This document shows, piece by piece, positions 41,327-50,088 of a stretch of 54,144 nucleotides of DNA. Each line of letters begins with the position of its first letter. Within the stretch, counting starts at the first letter, position 1. Source of the DNA: Alphaproteobacteria bacterium 46_93_T64 (GTDB taxonomy: Bacteria > Pseudomonadota > Alphaproteobacteria > Sneathiellales > Sneathiellaceae); assembly GCA_002163135.1 (NCBI GenBank), contig MAAN01000026.1, positions 1 to 54,144 on the forward strand, given 5' to 3'. Below the pieces are notes generated by a model. The model saw only the letters and a program-made list of their open reading frames with translations, had not been told where the DNA came from and did no database searches. The position numbers and the translations under genes were made by a program.

Positions 41327-43393
41327 TCAGGCGTCTGCCAGTTGCGATAATTCACGCCGGAAAGGCACATTGTCGTGCTCCGGCTCATTTAACATGCGTG
41401 CATAGCGATGGCCGCTGTAAACAGCCGCGGCAATCGTTCCAGGGGCTAAACAGTCACCGATACGTGTAACTGATTTATTTCCGGCGGATGAGAGGGAAGC
41501 TGATTTTTCCATCAGCTGATAATAAAGATCATCCTCAGGGAGCCTTGCCGTGACCATCAGAACTGAAACGCACTGATAGGTTTTAGGGCGATTGGTATAG
41601 ACGCAACCAAGCTCAACCTTATCCTTAGCAATAGATGTGATGTTATGAAGGGGGATAATTTCAACACCAATTTCGATCAAACGCGTCTGAATTCGCTCTT
41701 GCTCCAATGTATTGTGGGTCCAGTGGGATACATCTGCGGCGGGGGTTACAAGAATAACATCAATATCATCCTTGCGCAGCTTTTCAGCCATTATTCCGCC
41801 CATGTAATAATGATCATCGTCGAAAATAATGACCGGCCCTGTTATCTCGCACCCTGCGATAACATCATCCGGGGTGAACACATTATCGCCGTCACTGCCC
41901 AAAACAGCGGTTCTGTTTTTTCTGCCAACACCATCTTTGCGCCATTTTGATCCTGTTGCCAAAACCACATGATCGGCCCCAAATTCAAGGATATGTGCTG
42001 CGTTCAACCTGCTATCCAAAAAGAGTTCGACGTTGAGCATGTTGAGGATTTGACCTTCGCGATAATCACGAACGCGTCCCCATTCGGCCAGTCCCGGCAG
42101 GCGGCTTTCATCTTTGACCCGTCCGCCAATTTCGGTCGTTGCCTCGACAATTGTGACCGAATAGCCGCGTTTGCCAAGCGCCTGAGCGCATTCAAGGCCA
42201 GATGGCCCCGTTCCAACAATCAGGACGGACTCGTCTGTTGTTTTCTTCGCGATCCGCTCAGGGTGCCAACCCTTTCGCCATTCTTCGCCTGCCGTTGGAT
42301 TTTGAGTGCACCGCATAGGCGTCGACAGAAAATCACCGCTAACGCAAATATTACACCCTATACACTCGCGTATATCGTCAACGCGTCCTTCTTCGATTTT
42401 TCGGGGCAGAAACGGATCAGCGATTGAGGGCCGTGCAGCCCCAATCAAATCAAGTACTCCTCGTTTTACGAGAGATACCATCGCATCGGGAGAGGTGTAT
42501 CGCCCAACCCCAACAACAGGTTTGCTAGTTATTGTTTTGACGAATGAGATAAAGGGTTCCTGATTTCCCATTTCACTGAACCGAGATGTGCTGGAATCAT
42601 TGGCCCAATCGCTAACATTGACGTCCCATAGGTCAGGTTCTTCCGCTAACCTTTCTACAAAGTCTCGCCCTTCCCCCAGGCTGGATAGGCCAGCAGATCC
42701 CATTAATTCATCAACCGCATAACGAACGACGACCGCGCATGTGTCTCCAACAGCGTCTTTGGTTTCTTCAAGAATTTCCCTGAATAACCTTATGCGGTTT
42801 TCAAAGCTTCCCCCATATTCATCAATACGCTGGTTATGTCGCGGTGACATGAAATGCATGGGAACTGATAGATCATGCCCCGCATACACATAGATGATGT
42901 CGAACCCTGCTTTTTTGGATCGTTTGGCCGCATTTACATACCAGTGCCTGAGATTTTTTATGTCTGTTTTATCCATCATGCGGGCCTGAACAGGATGATA
43001 ATCTTCAACGGGGCGATGGCTGGGCGCCATAGGAATTTCCCGGCTGTAGAGGTTGGCTGCTGTGAACCCGCTATAGGCTGGTTCAATCCCTGCGAGACTA
43101 CCGTGTTCATGAATTTTTTCATTCATGCGGGCAAAGACAGGGATATCTGCGTCATCCCATAACCGCCCTTCAATGATCGGACTATGTTCGGATGACGGGT
43201 GAATTTCCACTTCTTCAGTACAAACAACCGCCCAGCCGCCTTCGGCTTTTACGCTCCTCATTTCGGCCATACTAGATGGATATGCGTGCCCCATGCCATT
43301 GCAGTGTGGAACTTGGTAAAAACGGTTTTTTGCCGTAACCGGACCGATTTTCACAGGTTCGAAAAGTATGTCATAGCGTGGATCTTGGGGCAC
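41327..43393 (-). CDS. trimethylamine dehydrogenase-type Fe-S flavoprotein (paralogue 2)
   Basis: A 688-residue paralogue of the next gene, with the same layout: Cys31 in FYQVPHC, YVYAGHDLS near residue 175, Fe-S cysteines in CIGCNICVSGDFLSTPMRC, then VGTGPSGLECA. The residue matching TMADH Tyr60 is Glu61 here (TEEVEIHP), so the substrate pocket must differ; an acidic residue there suits a substrate with an extra positive charge. The start is GTG 43393. It follows the TetR gene by 14 bases. The two paralogues may act on different substrates, on successive steps, or form a mixed dimer. Confidence 0.9.
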   Translation of the reverse strand: MPQDPRYDILFEPVKIGPVTAKNRFYQVPHCNGMGHAYPSSMAEMRSVKAEGGWAVVCTEEVEIHPSSEHSPIIEGRLWDDADIPVFARMNEKIHEHGSLAGIEPAYSGFTAANLYSREIPMAPSHRPVEDYHPVQARMMDKTDIKNLRHWYVNAAKRSKKAGFDIIYVYAGHDLSVPMHFMSPRHNQRIDEYGGSFENRIRLFREILEETKDAVGDTCAVVVRYAVDELMGSAGLSSLGEGRDFVERLAEEPDLWDVNVSDWANDSSTSRFSEMGNQEPFISFVKTITSKPVVGVGRYTSPDAMVSLVKRGVLDLIGAARPSIADPFLPRKIEEGRVDDIRECIGCNICVSGDFLSTPMRCTQNPTAGEEWRKGWHPERIAKKTTDESVLIVGTGPSGLECAQALGKRGYSVTIVEATTEIGGRVKDESRLPGLAEWGRVRDYREGQILNMLNVELFLDSRLNAAHILEFGADHVVLATGSKWRKDGVGRKNRTAVLGSDGDNVFTPDDVIAGCEITGPVIIFDDDHYYMGGIMAEKLRKDDIDVILVTPAADVSHWTHNTLEQERIQTRLIEIGVEIIPLHNITSIAKDKVELGCVYTNRPKTYQCVSVLMVTARLPEDDLYYQLMEKSASLSSAGNKSVTRIGDCLAPGTIAAAVYSGHRYARMLNEPEHDNVPFRRELSQLADA

Positions 43394-43407
43394 AGATTTT
43401 CTCTTTG

Positions 43408-44046
43408 TCAGGGATGTGAAAAATGTTCTGGAAACGTATCAGCCAGAAACGAAAAACAGTCGTTACGCGCCTGTTTTCGGCTGCTCGATTTGGGATAAAG
43501 CAAATAACTCAGCCATAGCCCATCGATCATAGCTATAAGGTTTCGAGCCTTTGATGCTGGATCAATCCCCTTATATCCCCCTTCATCCGCAATCTGTTGA
43601 CAAAGGCGGTGGATTTCATTGGTACGTTGCTTATCAAAATTGTTATGAATTTTAAGATAAGAAGGGCGTTGCTTGGCCTGTCCCCAAAAAGCAAACCAAA
43701 CAGCTATTTTTTTCTGTGTGAAAATCGCGGCTTCGAAATCAACTTCAATCAATGCTGTAAGTTGAAGGCTTGCCTCTCCCCCTGCTTTCTCCAATGCTTT
43801 TGACCAACGTTCATAATGTTCCGTTGCCAGAAATCCGAGTGTTTCAATAAAAAGCGTTTCTTTGTTCGTAAAATGAAAATTTACGATACCTTGCGACAGT
43901 TTTGCCCCTTTTGATACGGTTGCAATCGTTGTCCCTGAAAAACCTCGAGTCGCAATGGATTCAATAGTCGCGTCGATTAACTGCTGACGCCGAACTTCTT
44001 TTGAAGCTGTACGTCCACTTCGAACTGTTTTTATATTGGCTTCCAT
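43408..44046 (-). CDS. TetR family regulator, BetI-like
   Basis: A 212-residue repressor. The HTH lies at about residues 18-62 (RRQQLIDATIESIATRGFSGTTIATVSK, then KLSQGIVNFHFTNKETL). The C-terminal region (WFAFWGQAKQRPSY near 115, LIAMIDGLWL near 170) matches BetI, the choline-responsive repressor. AAGGA precedes ATG 44046 by seven bases. Its place inside an ABC transporter - flavoprotein operon implies self-control of the system by a quaternary or methylated amine, or its aldehyde. Confidence 0.9.
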   Translation of the reverse strand: MEANIKTVRSGRTASKEVRRQQLIDATIESIATRGFSGTTIATVSKGAKLSQGIVNFHFTNKETLFIETLGFLATEHYERWSKALEKAGGEASLQLTALIEVDFEAAIFTQKKIAVWFAFWGQAKQRPSYLKIHNNFDKQRTNEIHRLCQQIADEGGYKGIDPASKARNLIAMIDGLWLSYLLYPKSSSRKQARNDCFSFLADTFPEHFSHP

Positions 44047-44057
44047 TCGATTTATCC

Positions 44058-45188
44058 TTATTGCGCTTGACTATGGCTGGCATCCTGCTTGAGTAGCACA
44101 ACTGCAGCGTCTGGCCAACCAAGCCATACTTGTCCCTTGTGATCGCGAATATTTATATCTGCAGAAGCAGAGTTTTGCGCTGACACAGCAATTGGTTGGT
44201 CAATCCCATTAACTGCGATATGGAAGTAGCTTCGTTCACCCAAGTAAGCCGTCGAGATCATGTTCCCTTCGATAAAATTACCGACCCCATTTGGGGCGCC
44301 GATACTAAGTGAAAATTTTTCAGGTCGTACTGCAATCTGGGCCATTTCCCCGACGCCAAAATTCGTTGTATCCTTTATGCCTTTAACAATTCCCAAGGCT
44401 CCGGCATCAACAATAATCTGATCATTGTCTACCGATACAACTCGCCCATCGAAAAAATTCATGGTGCCAATAAACGCTGCGACTTCGCGGGTGATAGGTT
44501 TCTCATAAAGTTCCGTTGGACTGTCTATTTGCAGAGTTCTACCTTTGGACATAACGGCAATTCTGTCCGACATGGTCAGTGCTTCTTCTTGATCATGGGT
44601 TACAAAAACAAAGGTAATTCCAACTGACCGTTGAAGCGCGCGCAGTTCCATCTGCATTTGTTCGCGAAGCTGTTTGTCCAGCGCACCAAGAGGCTCGTCC
44701 AACAGAAGTACTTTGGGGCGTTTTATCAAAGCTCTTGCCAGGGCAACTCGTTGTCGTTCACCTCCTGATAATTCATGAGACCGACGTTTCCCATAACCGG
44801 GTAATTTGATCATCTCGAGCATTTCCTCAACTTTTTTGTCAAGTTCGGCTTGTGGTAATCTCTCCTTTCGCATGCCATAAGCAATGTTGTCATGGATATT
44901 CAAATGCGGAAAAATTGCGTAATTTTGAAACACCATATTTACCGGTCTTTGATGCGGCGGAACCGCAGACATACTCTGACCATCAATTACGATTTCACCG
45001 GATGTCGGTGTTTCGAACCCGGCAAGCATACGCAACAATGTGGTCTTACCGCAGCCAGAGGGGCCCAAAAGGGAGAAAAATTCTCCGCCGCCGATCTCCA
45101 TGGAAACGTCACTAACGGCTGCTACTGATCCAAAACTCTTACTCACATTCTGGATAGAAATAAAACTACTGTTGTTACTCATACTCAT
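44058..45188 (-). CDS. ABC transporter ATP-binding protein (PotA-like)
   Basis: A 376-residue ATPase of the spermidine/putrescine (Pot) class. Walker A GPSGCGKTT lies near residue 40, the signature LSGGERQRVALARAL near 143, Walker B VLLLDEPLGALD near 161 and the switch His (FVTHDQEEA) near 200. A C-terminal TOBE-type domain occupies about 290-370. It overlaps the permease gene by ATGA at 45185-45188. It powers uptake together with the two permeases and the binding protein. Confidence 0.93.
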   Translation of the reverse strand: MSMSNNSSFISIQNVSKSFGSVAAVSDVSMEIGGGEFFSLLGPSGCGKTTLLRMLAGFETPTSGEIVIDGQSMSAVPPHQRPVNMVFQNYAIFPHLNIHDNIAYGMRKERLPQAELDKKVEEMLEMIKLPGYGKRRSHELSGGERQRVALARALIKRPKVLLLDEPLGALDKQLREQMQMELRALQRSVGITFVFVTHDQEEALTMSDRIAVMSKGRTLQIDSPTELYEKPITREVAAFIGTMNFFDGRVVSVDNDQIIVDAGALGIVKGIKDTTNFGVGEMAQIAVRPEKFSLSIGAPNGVGNFIEGNMISTAYLGERSYFHIAVNGIDQPIAVSAQNSASADINIRDHKGQVWLGWPDAAVVLLKQDASHSQAQ

Positions 45189-46000
45189 ACTCCGCCTACA
45201 CGTTTGTAAGGCATTCCTCGATTGCGAATCCAGTGCGCCGCAAAGACGACAACAAAAGAAACCATAAGGATAATGGAACCCAAGGCCAGAACACCGGGCA
45301 ACTTGTCAGGGAAGCGCAGTTGCGACCACATATAAATTGGCAATGTAGGTTCTGTTCCAGAAAGAAAAAAGGCGATGATGAACTCGTCAAAAGAGATGGT
45401 GAAACACAACAGGAAACTTGCAATTATGCCCGGAAAGACAACGGGGAACGTCACACGCCAGAATGTCCACCACATATTTTCCCCAAGATCGGAAGACGCT
45501 TCCTCTATGGACGCATCAAATCCTTCAAATCTTGGGATCATCGTCACCATCGCAAAAGGGACACATACAATGATATGACCTAATGTCACTGTATAAAGAG
45601 ACAGTCGCACGCCAAGTTCGCTCAGCAGGATTAATAGGGAAACACCGAATATTATACCCGGTATCACCAATGGGAGCATGATGAAAGCAACCACGGGTCC
45701 GCGGCCAGGCATACGATACCGAGTAACCGCTTTCGCTGCAAATATTCCTAAAAAGGTTGCCACAATTGAGGTTACAACGCCCACTTTAACACTGTTGGCT
45801 AAGGCTGCGAGCATCGGTTCATTGTTGAACATGACTTCATACCATTTGAACGTAAATTCCTTGAGCGGAAACGCAATAAAAATGGAGTCGTTGAAGGAAA
45901 ACAAGGGAAGGAAAAGGACCGGTACATAGAGAAAGGCCAGATACAACAATGCATATACATGTAGCGGTCGATTGGGACGATTAATATAAGACATACTCAT
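45185..46000 (-). CDS. ABC transporter permease (PotC-like)
   Basis: A 271-residue membrane permease with six helices and the EAA loop IEEASSDLGENMWWTFWRVTFPVVFPGIIAS, here EEASSDLG near residue 165, which docks on the ATPase. It overlaps both neighbours by four bases (ATGA), showing tight translational coupling. Confidence 0.93.
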   Translation of the reverse strand: MSMSYINRPNRPLHVYALLYLAFLYVPVLFLPLFSFNDSIFIAFPLKEFTFKWYEVMFNNEPMLAALANSVKVGVVTSIVATFLGIFAAKAVTRYRMPGRGPVVAFIMLPLVIPGIIFGVSLLILLSELGVRLSLYTVTLGHIIVCVPFAMVTMIPRFEGFDASIEEASSDLGENMWWTFWRVTFPVVFPGIIASFLLCFTISFDEFIIAFFLSGTEPTLPIYMWSQLRFPDKLPGVLALGSIILMVSFVVVFAAHWIRNRGMPYKRVGGV

Positions 46001-46959
46001 GTAATTCGCTCCGTCACTTTCCGGCTTATTATAACAAATACAACGGAGAACAAGGCGACCGTGACCATCAATGCAATCGCCAGTGCGGCGCCCATGGGCC
46101 AGTCATTAACCTTGCCAAATTGCGCAGAAATCAAATTTGCGAGCATGATCCCATCGGGTCCGCCCAGCAGTGTCGGCGTGATGTAATCACCAACCGTCGG
46201 TATGAAGATTATCAAGGCAGCAGCGATAACGCCTGGAAGCGACATGGGAAAAGTAATTCGAAAAAATCGCCTGACTGGACCATCTCCCAGATCAGTTGCA
46301 GCCTCTAGAAGGGACCGGTCAATCTTTTCCAGCGACACATAAATAGGGAGAATTGCAAAAGCTGACCAAGCATGCGTTAACGTAATTACCACGGCCAACG
46401 GACTGTATAAAAGAAACTCCAACGGCTGATCAATAAGCCCCATTCCGATGAGGCCCGAATTGATAACGCCGTTATAGCCTAGTATGATCTTCCATGAAAA
46501 AACCCGCAGTAGATAACTTGTCCAAAAGGGCAGCGTCATCAGGATGATCCAAACCATCTTATGGCGGTGCACATGGAACGCGACAAAATAGGCCATCGGA
46601 TATGACAATATGACCGTTGCTAATGCACAGCCGCCAGATATCAGTATAGATCGAGCCAACAGTGCTTTATAAATAGGTTGTTCCGCAACGTTGAAATAGT
46701 TAGCTAAGGTCAAGCTCTTATCAAACTCGAACCCATGCTGTGTCCATAGGCTCATGCCCACCAAAATAAATAGGGGAACGCAGATGCCGATGATCATAAT
46801 CAAGAGTGTCGGTGACAATAATAAATAGCCACGAAGCGCTTCAAAACGCATGAGTAAACTGGAAAGCCACCCGCCGCTTTTTGTCGATCTCGGAAGGGTG
46901 CTTCGGAGTGTGGCAGTATTATCGGTCACTAACGACATCCTTCTACAAAATTCATACAA
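45997..46959 (-). CDS. ABC transporter permease (PotB-like)
   Basis: A 320-residue permease with a cytoplasmic N-terminus of about 35 residues, six or seven helices and the EAA loop LEAATDLGDGPVRRFFRITFP near residue 235. It pairs with the PotC-like subunit. It begins 118 bases after the binding protein gene; the gap holds two hairpins, so its expression is probably lower than that of the binding protein. An earlier upstream Met is possible (the protein starts MYEFCRRMSLV). Confidence 0.92.
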   Translation of the reverse strand: MYEFCRRMSLVTDNTATLRSTLPRSTKSGGWLSSLLMRFEALRGYLLLSPTLLIMIIGICVPLFILVGMSLWTQHGFEFDKSLTLANYFNVAEQPIYKALLARSILISGGCALATVILSYPMAYFVAFHVHRHKMVWIILMTLPFWTSYLLRVFSWKIILGYNGVINSGLIGMGLIDQPLEFLLYSPLAVVITLTHAWSAFAILPIYVSLEKIDRSLLEAATDLGDGPVRRFFRITFPMSLPGVIAAALIIFIPTVGDYITPTLLGGPDGIMLANLISAQFGKVNDWPMGAALAIALMVTVALFSVVFVIISRKVTERIT

Positions 46960-46978
46960 TTATCGGGGTGGTTATGTG

Positions 46979-47007
46979 CCACTTGGTTTCATGATCCAGC
47001 CAAGTGG
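46979..47007. other. inverted repeat between binding-protein and permease genes
   Basis: CCACTTGG (46979-46986) and CCAAGTGG (47000-47007) pair perfectly around 13 bases. It lies on the permease side of the neighbouring terminator-like hairpin and may stabilise the processed mRNA or act as an operator. Confidence 0.45.
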
Positions 47008-47028
47008 TTTTCCGCACAAAAGTCTAAA

Positions 47029-47062
47029 AAATATGGCAGAGTCTCCCCCCTCTGCCATATTT
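47029..47062 (-). terminator. terminator/attenuator inside the transport operon
   Basis: A perfect 13-base stem, AAATATGGCAGAG (47029-47041) and CTCTGCCATATTT (47050-47062), with a C-rich loop. On the minus strand it is followed by a T-run (TTTTTT). It lies just after the binding-protein stop, the usual place for partial termination that yields more binding protein than permease. Confidence 0.8.
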
Positions 47063-47077
47063 CTCTCCACTAACTTA

Positions 47078-48202
47078 TTAGAACCCAGCTTTAATTTTTT
47101 CGAATTCCTGATTCATGCTGGTTTCGAATTCCTGAGATTGTGGGCTCATGAATTTTCCAGTGCTCAGAACTTCAGCGGGATTTCGATTGAGACCCAATTC
47201 GTCCAGTTGTTTATCGGTAAATTGCGCAAATGATTTAACATTTGAATGGCCATACCCATTCTCTCCTATCAACCACTTTCCGGTTTCAACACTCAACATC
47301 GAATTTACGATGTCATAAGCTTTGTCCATTTGTGGTGCGTCTTTACGTATCATCGCACCGCAAACCCAAGTAAGCGCTCCTTCTTTCGGATTAGCGAATT
47401 TAACTTTCACTCCGGCAGTTTTCAACTTAACTGCCGAGCTATTCCAAGTCATAGCCGCGACAATTTCACCGGATGCGAGCGCTTGCTCTAGAGTGGTTTC
47501 ATCATCCGTGTAAGTTCGAATTAGAGGTCGTTGCTTACGCATTAATTCCGCTGTTTTCTCAAATCCAACTTTACTGGAGATATCTTTAAAATCAACGCCG
47601 GCATAAATCGCTCCGCACCACCAAGCATCCCCAGCTGAGGCAAGTACGGCCAAACGTCCTTTGTACCGTTCATCCCATAACATTCCCCAAGATTCCTCTT
47701 TACCTTCAAGGTCAAACAGGTCCGTGCGATAGGTAACTGACGTCTGTCCCCAATCAAAAGGCGCCATATAAGGCTGACCGTTCACCATAATGCCATCAAG
47801 TTGATAGAGCTCTGGTATGACGTCGCCCCAGTTTGAAAGCTTGTCTGTATCCAAGGGCTGGAATAGTCCTGATGCAATCCAACGCGGCACATCAGCATTA
47901 CAAGGGTGTGAGACATCAACCATAAATCCACTGCGCATTTTAGTCAGAGCCTCTTCGGAGCCGCCAAAAGTTGCTAAATTCGGAGCTTCACCATATTTTT
48001 TGATATATTCTCCAAAAAGTGCTGGATCATCGTAACCACCCCAGGTGAAATACGTCGCCTGATCCGCGGCCGCTGCACCGGCAGGTCGCGACATATATGG
48101 CATCGCAACAATTCCAACTCCTACCCCTAGAAGTGACTTTGAAAAGGCGCGCCTACTCAACTTCCCTGATTTAACCGCATGTAATTGATCGACTACATCC
48201 AT
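47078..48202 (-). CDS. ABC transporter substrate-binding protein (PotD-like), Tat-exported
   Basis: A 374-residue type II periplasmic binding protein of the polyamine/opine class. A twin-arginine signal LSRRAFSKSLLG at residues 16-27 leads to a hydrophobic stretch and a cut near residue 46 (AAA). The mature start TYFTWGGYDDPALFGEYIKKYG is like PotD. Conserved family patches include FDWGQTSVTYRTDL near 144 and AMTWNSSAVK near 250. GGGAGG nine bases before ATG 48202 is a good ribosome site. It is the first gene of the operon; the Tat signal suggests it folds before export. Ligand probably cationic. Confidence 0.92.
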   Translation of the reverse strand: MDVVDQLHAVKSGKLSRRAFSKSLLGVGVGIVAMPYMSRPAGAAAADQATYFTWGGYDDPALFGEYIKKYGEAPNLATFGGSEEALTKMRSGFMVDVSHPCNADVPRWIASGLFQPLDTDKLSNWGDVIPELYQLDGIMVNGQPYMAPFDWGQTSVTYRTDLFDLEGKEESWGMLWDERYKGRLAVLASAGDAWWCGAIYAGVDFKDISSKVGFEKTAELMRKQRPLIRTYTDDETTLEQALASGEIVAAMTWNSSAVKLKTAGVKVKFANPKEGALTWVCGAMIRKDAPQMDKAYDIVNSMLSVETGKWLIGENGYGHSNVKSFAQFTDKQLDELGLNRNPAEVLSTGKFMSPQSQEFETSMNQEFEKIKAGF

Positions 48203-48493
48203 AATTAATTTCCTCCCAGTAATTACGTCCCCGTTAAAACAATTTTTTGCTGTACCCTTTTCGAATACGATTTAGAAAATTCGAATAGTCCCTGTGCAAT
48301 CAAATATGCATTTGTTTTTCGAATTGACTGTATGTACGTTCATTCAATATAGTTATAAAAATCTAACCGAGTCAAGCCAATCGCCAGCCGGCGTTAAACA
48401 GGAACTTAGAAATGGGCGACCCACCTGCATAGAGACTCGTGAAAGGGTGCGAGGAGATGCAACACGAAGCGGGTCAGATAGAAAGGCTAAGTT
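48203..48493. promoter_or_regulatory. divergent regulatory region with a dyad (candidate TetR/BetI operator)
   Basis: The 290 bases between the binding-protein operon and the bicupin operon should hold both promoters. The 18-base near-palindrome TGTATGTACGTTCATTCA (48329-48346; two mismatched pairs) resembles BetI-type sites. Parts of it, TATGTACG and CATTCAATA, recur upstream of the ALDH gene. It is the best candidate target of the TetR/BetI-like protein of this operon. Confidence 0.5.
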
Positions 48494-49258
48494 ATGCATT
48501 CAATGAAAATTTGTCGATTTAGTCCAAATGGGCCCGAAGACGTGGGCATGCAGATCTGGGACCCGATTGATCCTTCAGAGTTAGAAACCGGCAAGCCAGT
48601 TCAACGCGGCCACGTTTATCATGAGGATACTGCGCACGGATATATGGCGGGTGTTTGGGATTGCACCCCTATGACAGTAAAGTTTGCCCCCTATCCGGTC
48701 AACGAATTCATGTTTTTACTTGAAGGGTCCGTGACCATGAGACTTGGTGATGGCTCAGAGGTAACCATTAATGCCGGTGAAACTTTCATCATACCAAAAA
48801 GCCTTCCATGTCAGTGGAAACAAGAAGGATATGTACGTAAATTTTTTGCTATTTTTGAGAACCCCGGAATACCCGCGACACAAAATATACTGGATCACAA
48901 AATTATTCTTCCCCAACCCTCAGGCCCTGTAGGGGGAATGCAACAGCTAAAAATACAGGATGCCGAGGGCTTTCTGGGCTCTGTTCCTATTCAGCAAAAG
49001 CACGTGTACTTTTCAGATAGCACTGATCAATTTTCCGTTGGGGTGACTTACAGCGCTCCGTTCGAAACAGTCAGCAAACCGGCTGCGAAAAGTGAAATGA
49101 TGATCCTTCTACAAGGAACGGCGATTATCACAGATGACTATGGAAGTGAGTTCAATGTTAATGCGGGTGATACAATCTATATTCCCAAAGGCGCCGCGTA
49201 CCGTTGGAAAAGTACAGAATATGTTCGCCAAATATACTGTTGTTTCGATCCCGCCTGA
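48494..49258 (+). CDS. bicupin protein (two cupin_3-like domains)
   Basis: A 254-residue protein with two cupin barrels at about residues 50-130 and 165-250. Each has the motif pair E-F/M-M-x-L-L-E/Q-G and G-D/E-T-x-x-I-P-K (NEFMFLLEG with NAGETFIIPK, and SEMMILLQG with NAGDTIYIPK). These are EutQ/DUF861-like single-strand cupins, in which metal-ligand histidines are mostly lost: no clear His-x-His is visible, so a ligand-binding rather than an oxygenase role may fit. ATG 48494 or 48503 could be the start. It is divergent from the transport operon and first of three genes. Confidence 0.8.
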   Translation: MHSMKICRFSPNGPEDVGMQIWDPIDPSELETGKPVQRGHVYHEDTAHGYMAGVWDCTPMTVKFAPYPVNEFMFLLEGSVTMRLGDGSEVTINAGETFIIPKSLPCQWKQEGYVRKFFAIFENPGIPATQNILDHKIILPQPSGPVGGMQQLKIQDAEGFLGSVPIQQKHVYFSDSTDQFSVGVTYSAPFETVSKPAAKSEMMILLQGTAIITDDYGSEFNVNAGDTIYIPKGAAYRWKSTEYVRQIYCCFDPA

Positions 49259-49301
49259 CCGGACATTTTGTTTTACTGATCCAAAACAAGGAAATTTGTA
49301 A

Positions 49302-49787
49302 GTGACAACCAAGAACGCCCAATATCGGAATACTTTACTCGAATATTTCGAAGAAGAGGTTATGGGAGAGATCTATTTTCGCGAGCTGATGTACAATTTC
49401 AGCCGAGATGATGAGCGGAAAAAGCTCACCTTGCTCGCCAATGTCGAACGAACAACGGCAGAAATTTTACACCCCATCATAGATCGCTACGGACTGATAC
49501 CGCGCTCAGACGCTGAATTGGAACCACTTGCCGCGCAATGGACCGAGCAACGTAAACATCTGAATTGGCAAGGTCTAATGCAGGGTATGGTTACAGAATA
49601 TCCCGTCTATGTCGATCTCTTCAAAAAATTTGAAACGCAGGCCCCACAACGCGACATTCCAGCCTTAAAAAGACTAACGGCTCACGAAATTGCTCTCGTC
49701 GATTTTGCTAAACTAGAGATTGCTGGGAATCCTGACAGCCTAATGCCGATCCACGATTTTCTTGGCATATCTTTTCCGACTGAATAA
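49302..49787 (+). CDS. small helical, ferritin-like or heme-oxygenase-like protein of unknown function
   Basis: A 161-residue, nearly all-helical acidic protein. Possible metal residues are Glu23 (MGEIYF), Glu54-x-x-His57 (AEILHP), Glu99 (TEYPVY) and His128-Glu129 with Glu139 (AHEIALVDFAKLE). The spacing partly fits a four-helix diiron bundle, but the second E-x-x-H is not complete. The start is GTG 49302 with AAGGAAATTT upstream. It lies 43 bases after the bicupin gene and 15 bases before a small membrane protein gene. I do not recognise a named family. An accessory oxidase, a lyase or a structural role is possible. Confidence 0.6.
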   Translation: MTTKNAQYRNTLLEYFEEEVMGEIYFRELMYNFSRDDERKKLTLLANVERTTAEILHPIIDRYGLIPRSDAELEPLAAQWTEQRKHLNWQGLMQGMVTEYPVYVDLFKKFETQAPQRDIPALKRLTAHEIALVDFAKLEIAGNPDSLMPIHDFLGISFPTE

Positions 49788-49802
49788 GGACATATCTGTA
49801 TT

Positions 49803-50033
49803 ATGACACTATCCCGCCTAATCAAATATACCTTCGCCCTTAGTTTGATCGGGACGTTTAGTGGAATTCTTTATTACCAATATTCCGTCCGGCAGGGACA
49901 ACAAGGTTTACAGGAACAAACTCAGGAATGCAGCAGTTGTACAAGGCGCCACACTTCCATGACACGTGCCATGGAAGCCCGCAAACTTACAAAACAGCTT
50001 TTAATGAAAACCGTGAATTCGCCGGAGCAATAA
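49803..50033 (+). CDS. small single-span membrane protein with a CxxC motif
   Basis: A 76-residue protein: a basic start, one hydrophobic helix at about 7-26 (IKYTFALSLIGTFSGILYY), then a polar Gln-rich segment and Cys43-S-S-Cys46 followed by RRH, and a basic tail. It lies 15 bases after the preceding stop, so operonic. The CSSC could bind metal or form a disulphide; it is not a CxxCH heme site. I recognise no family. The assignment as a gene rests on position, spacing, a clean membrane helix and the absence of another use for the sequence. Confidence 0.55.
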   Translation: MTLSRLIKYTFALSLIGTFSGILYYQYSVRQGQQGLQEQTQECSSCTRRHTSMTRAMEARKLTKQLLMKTVNSPEQ

Positions 50034-50088
50034 CGGCCATAAGGCGTTATCTACTCCGACTGTCTTCAAAATGGTTTGGCGTTGTACG

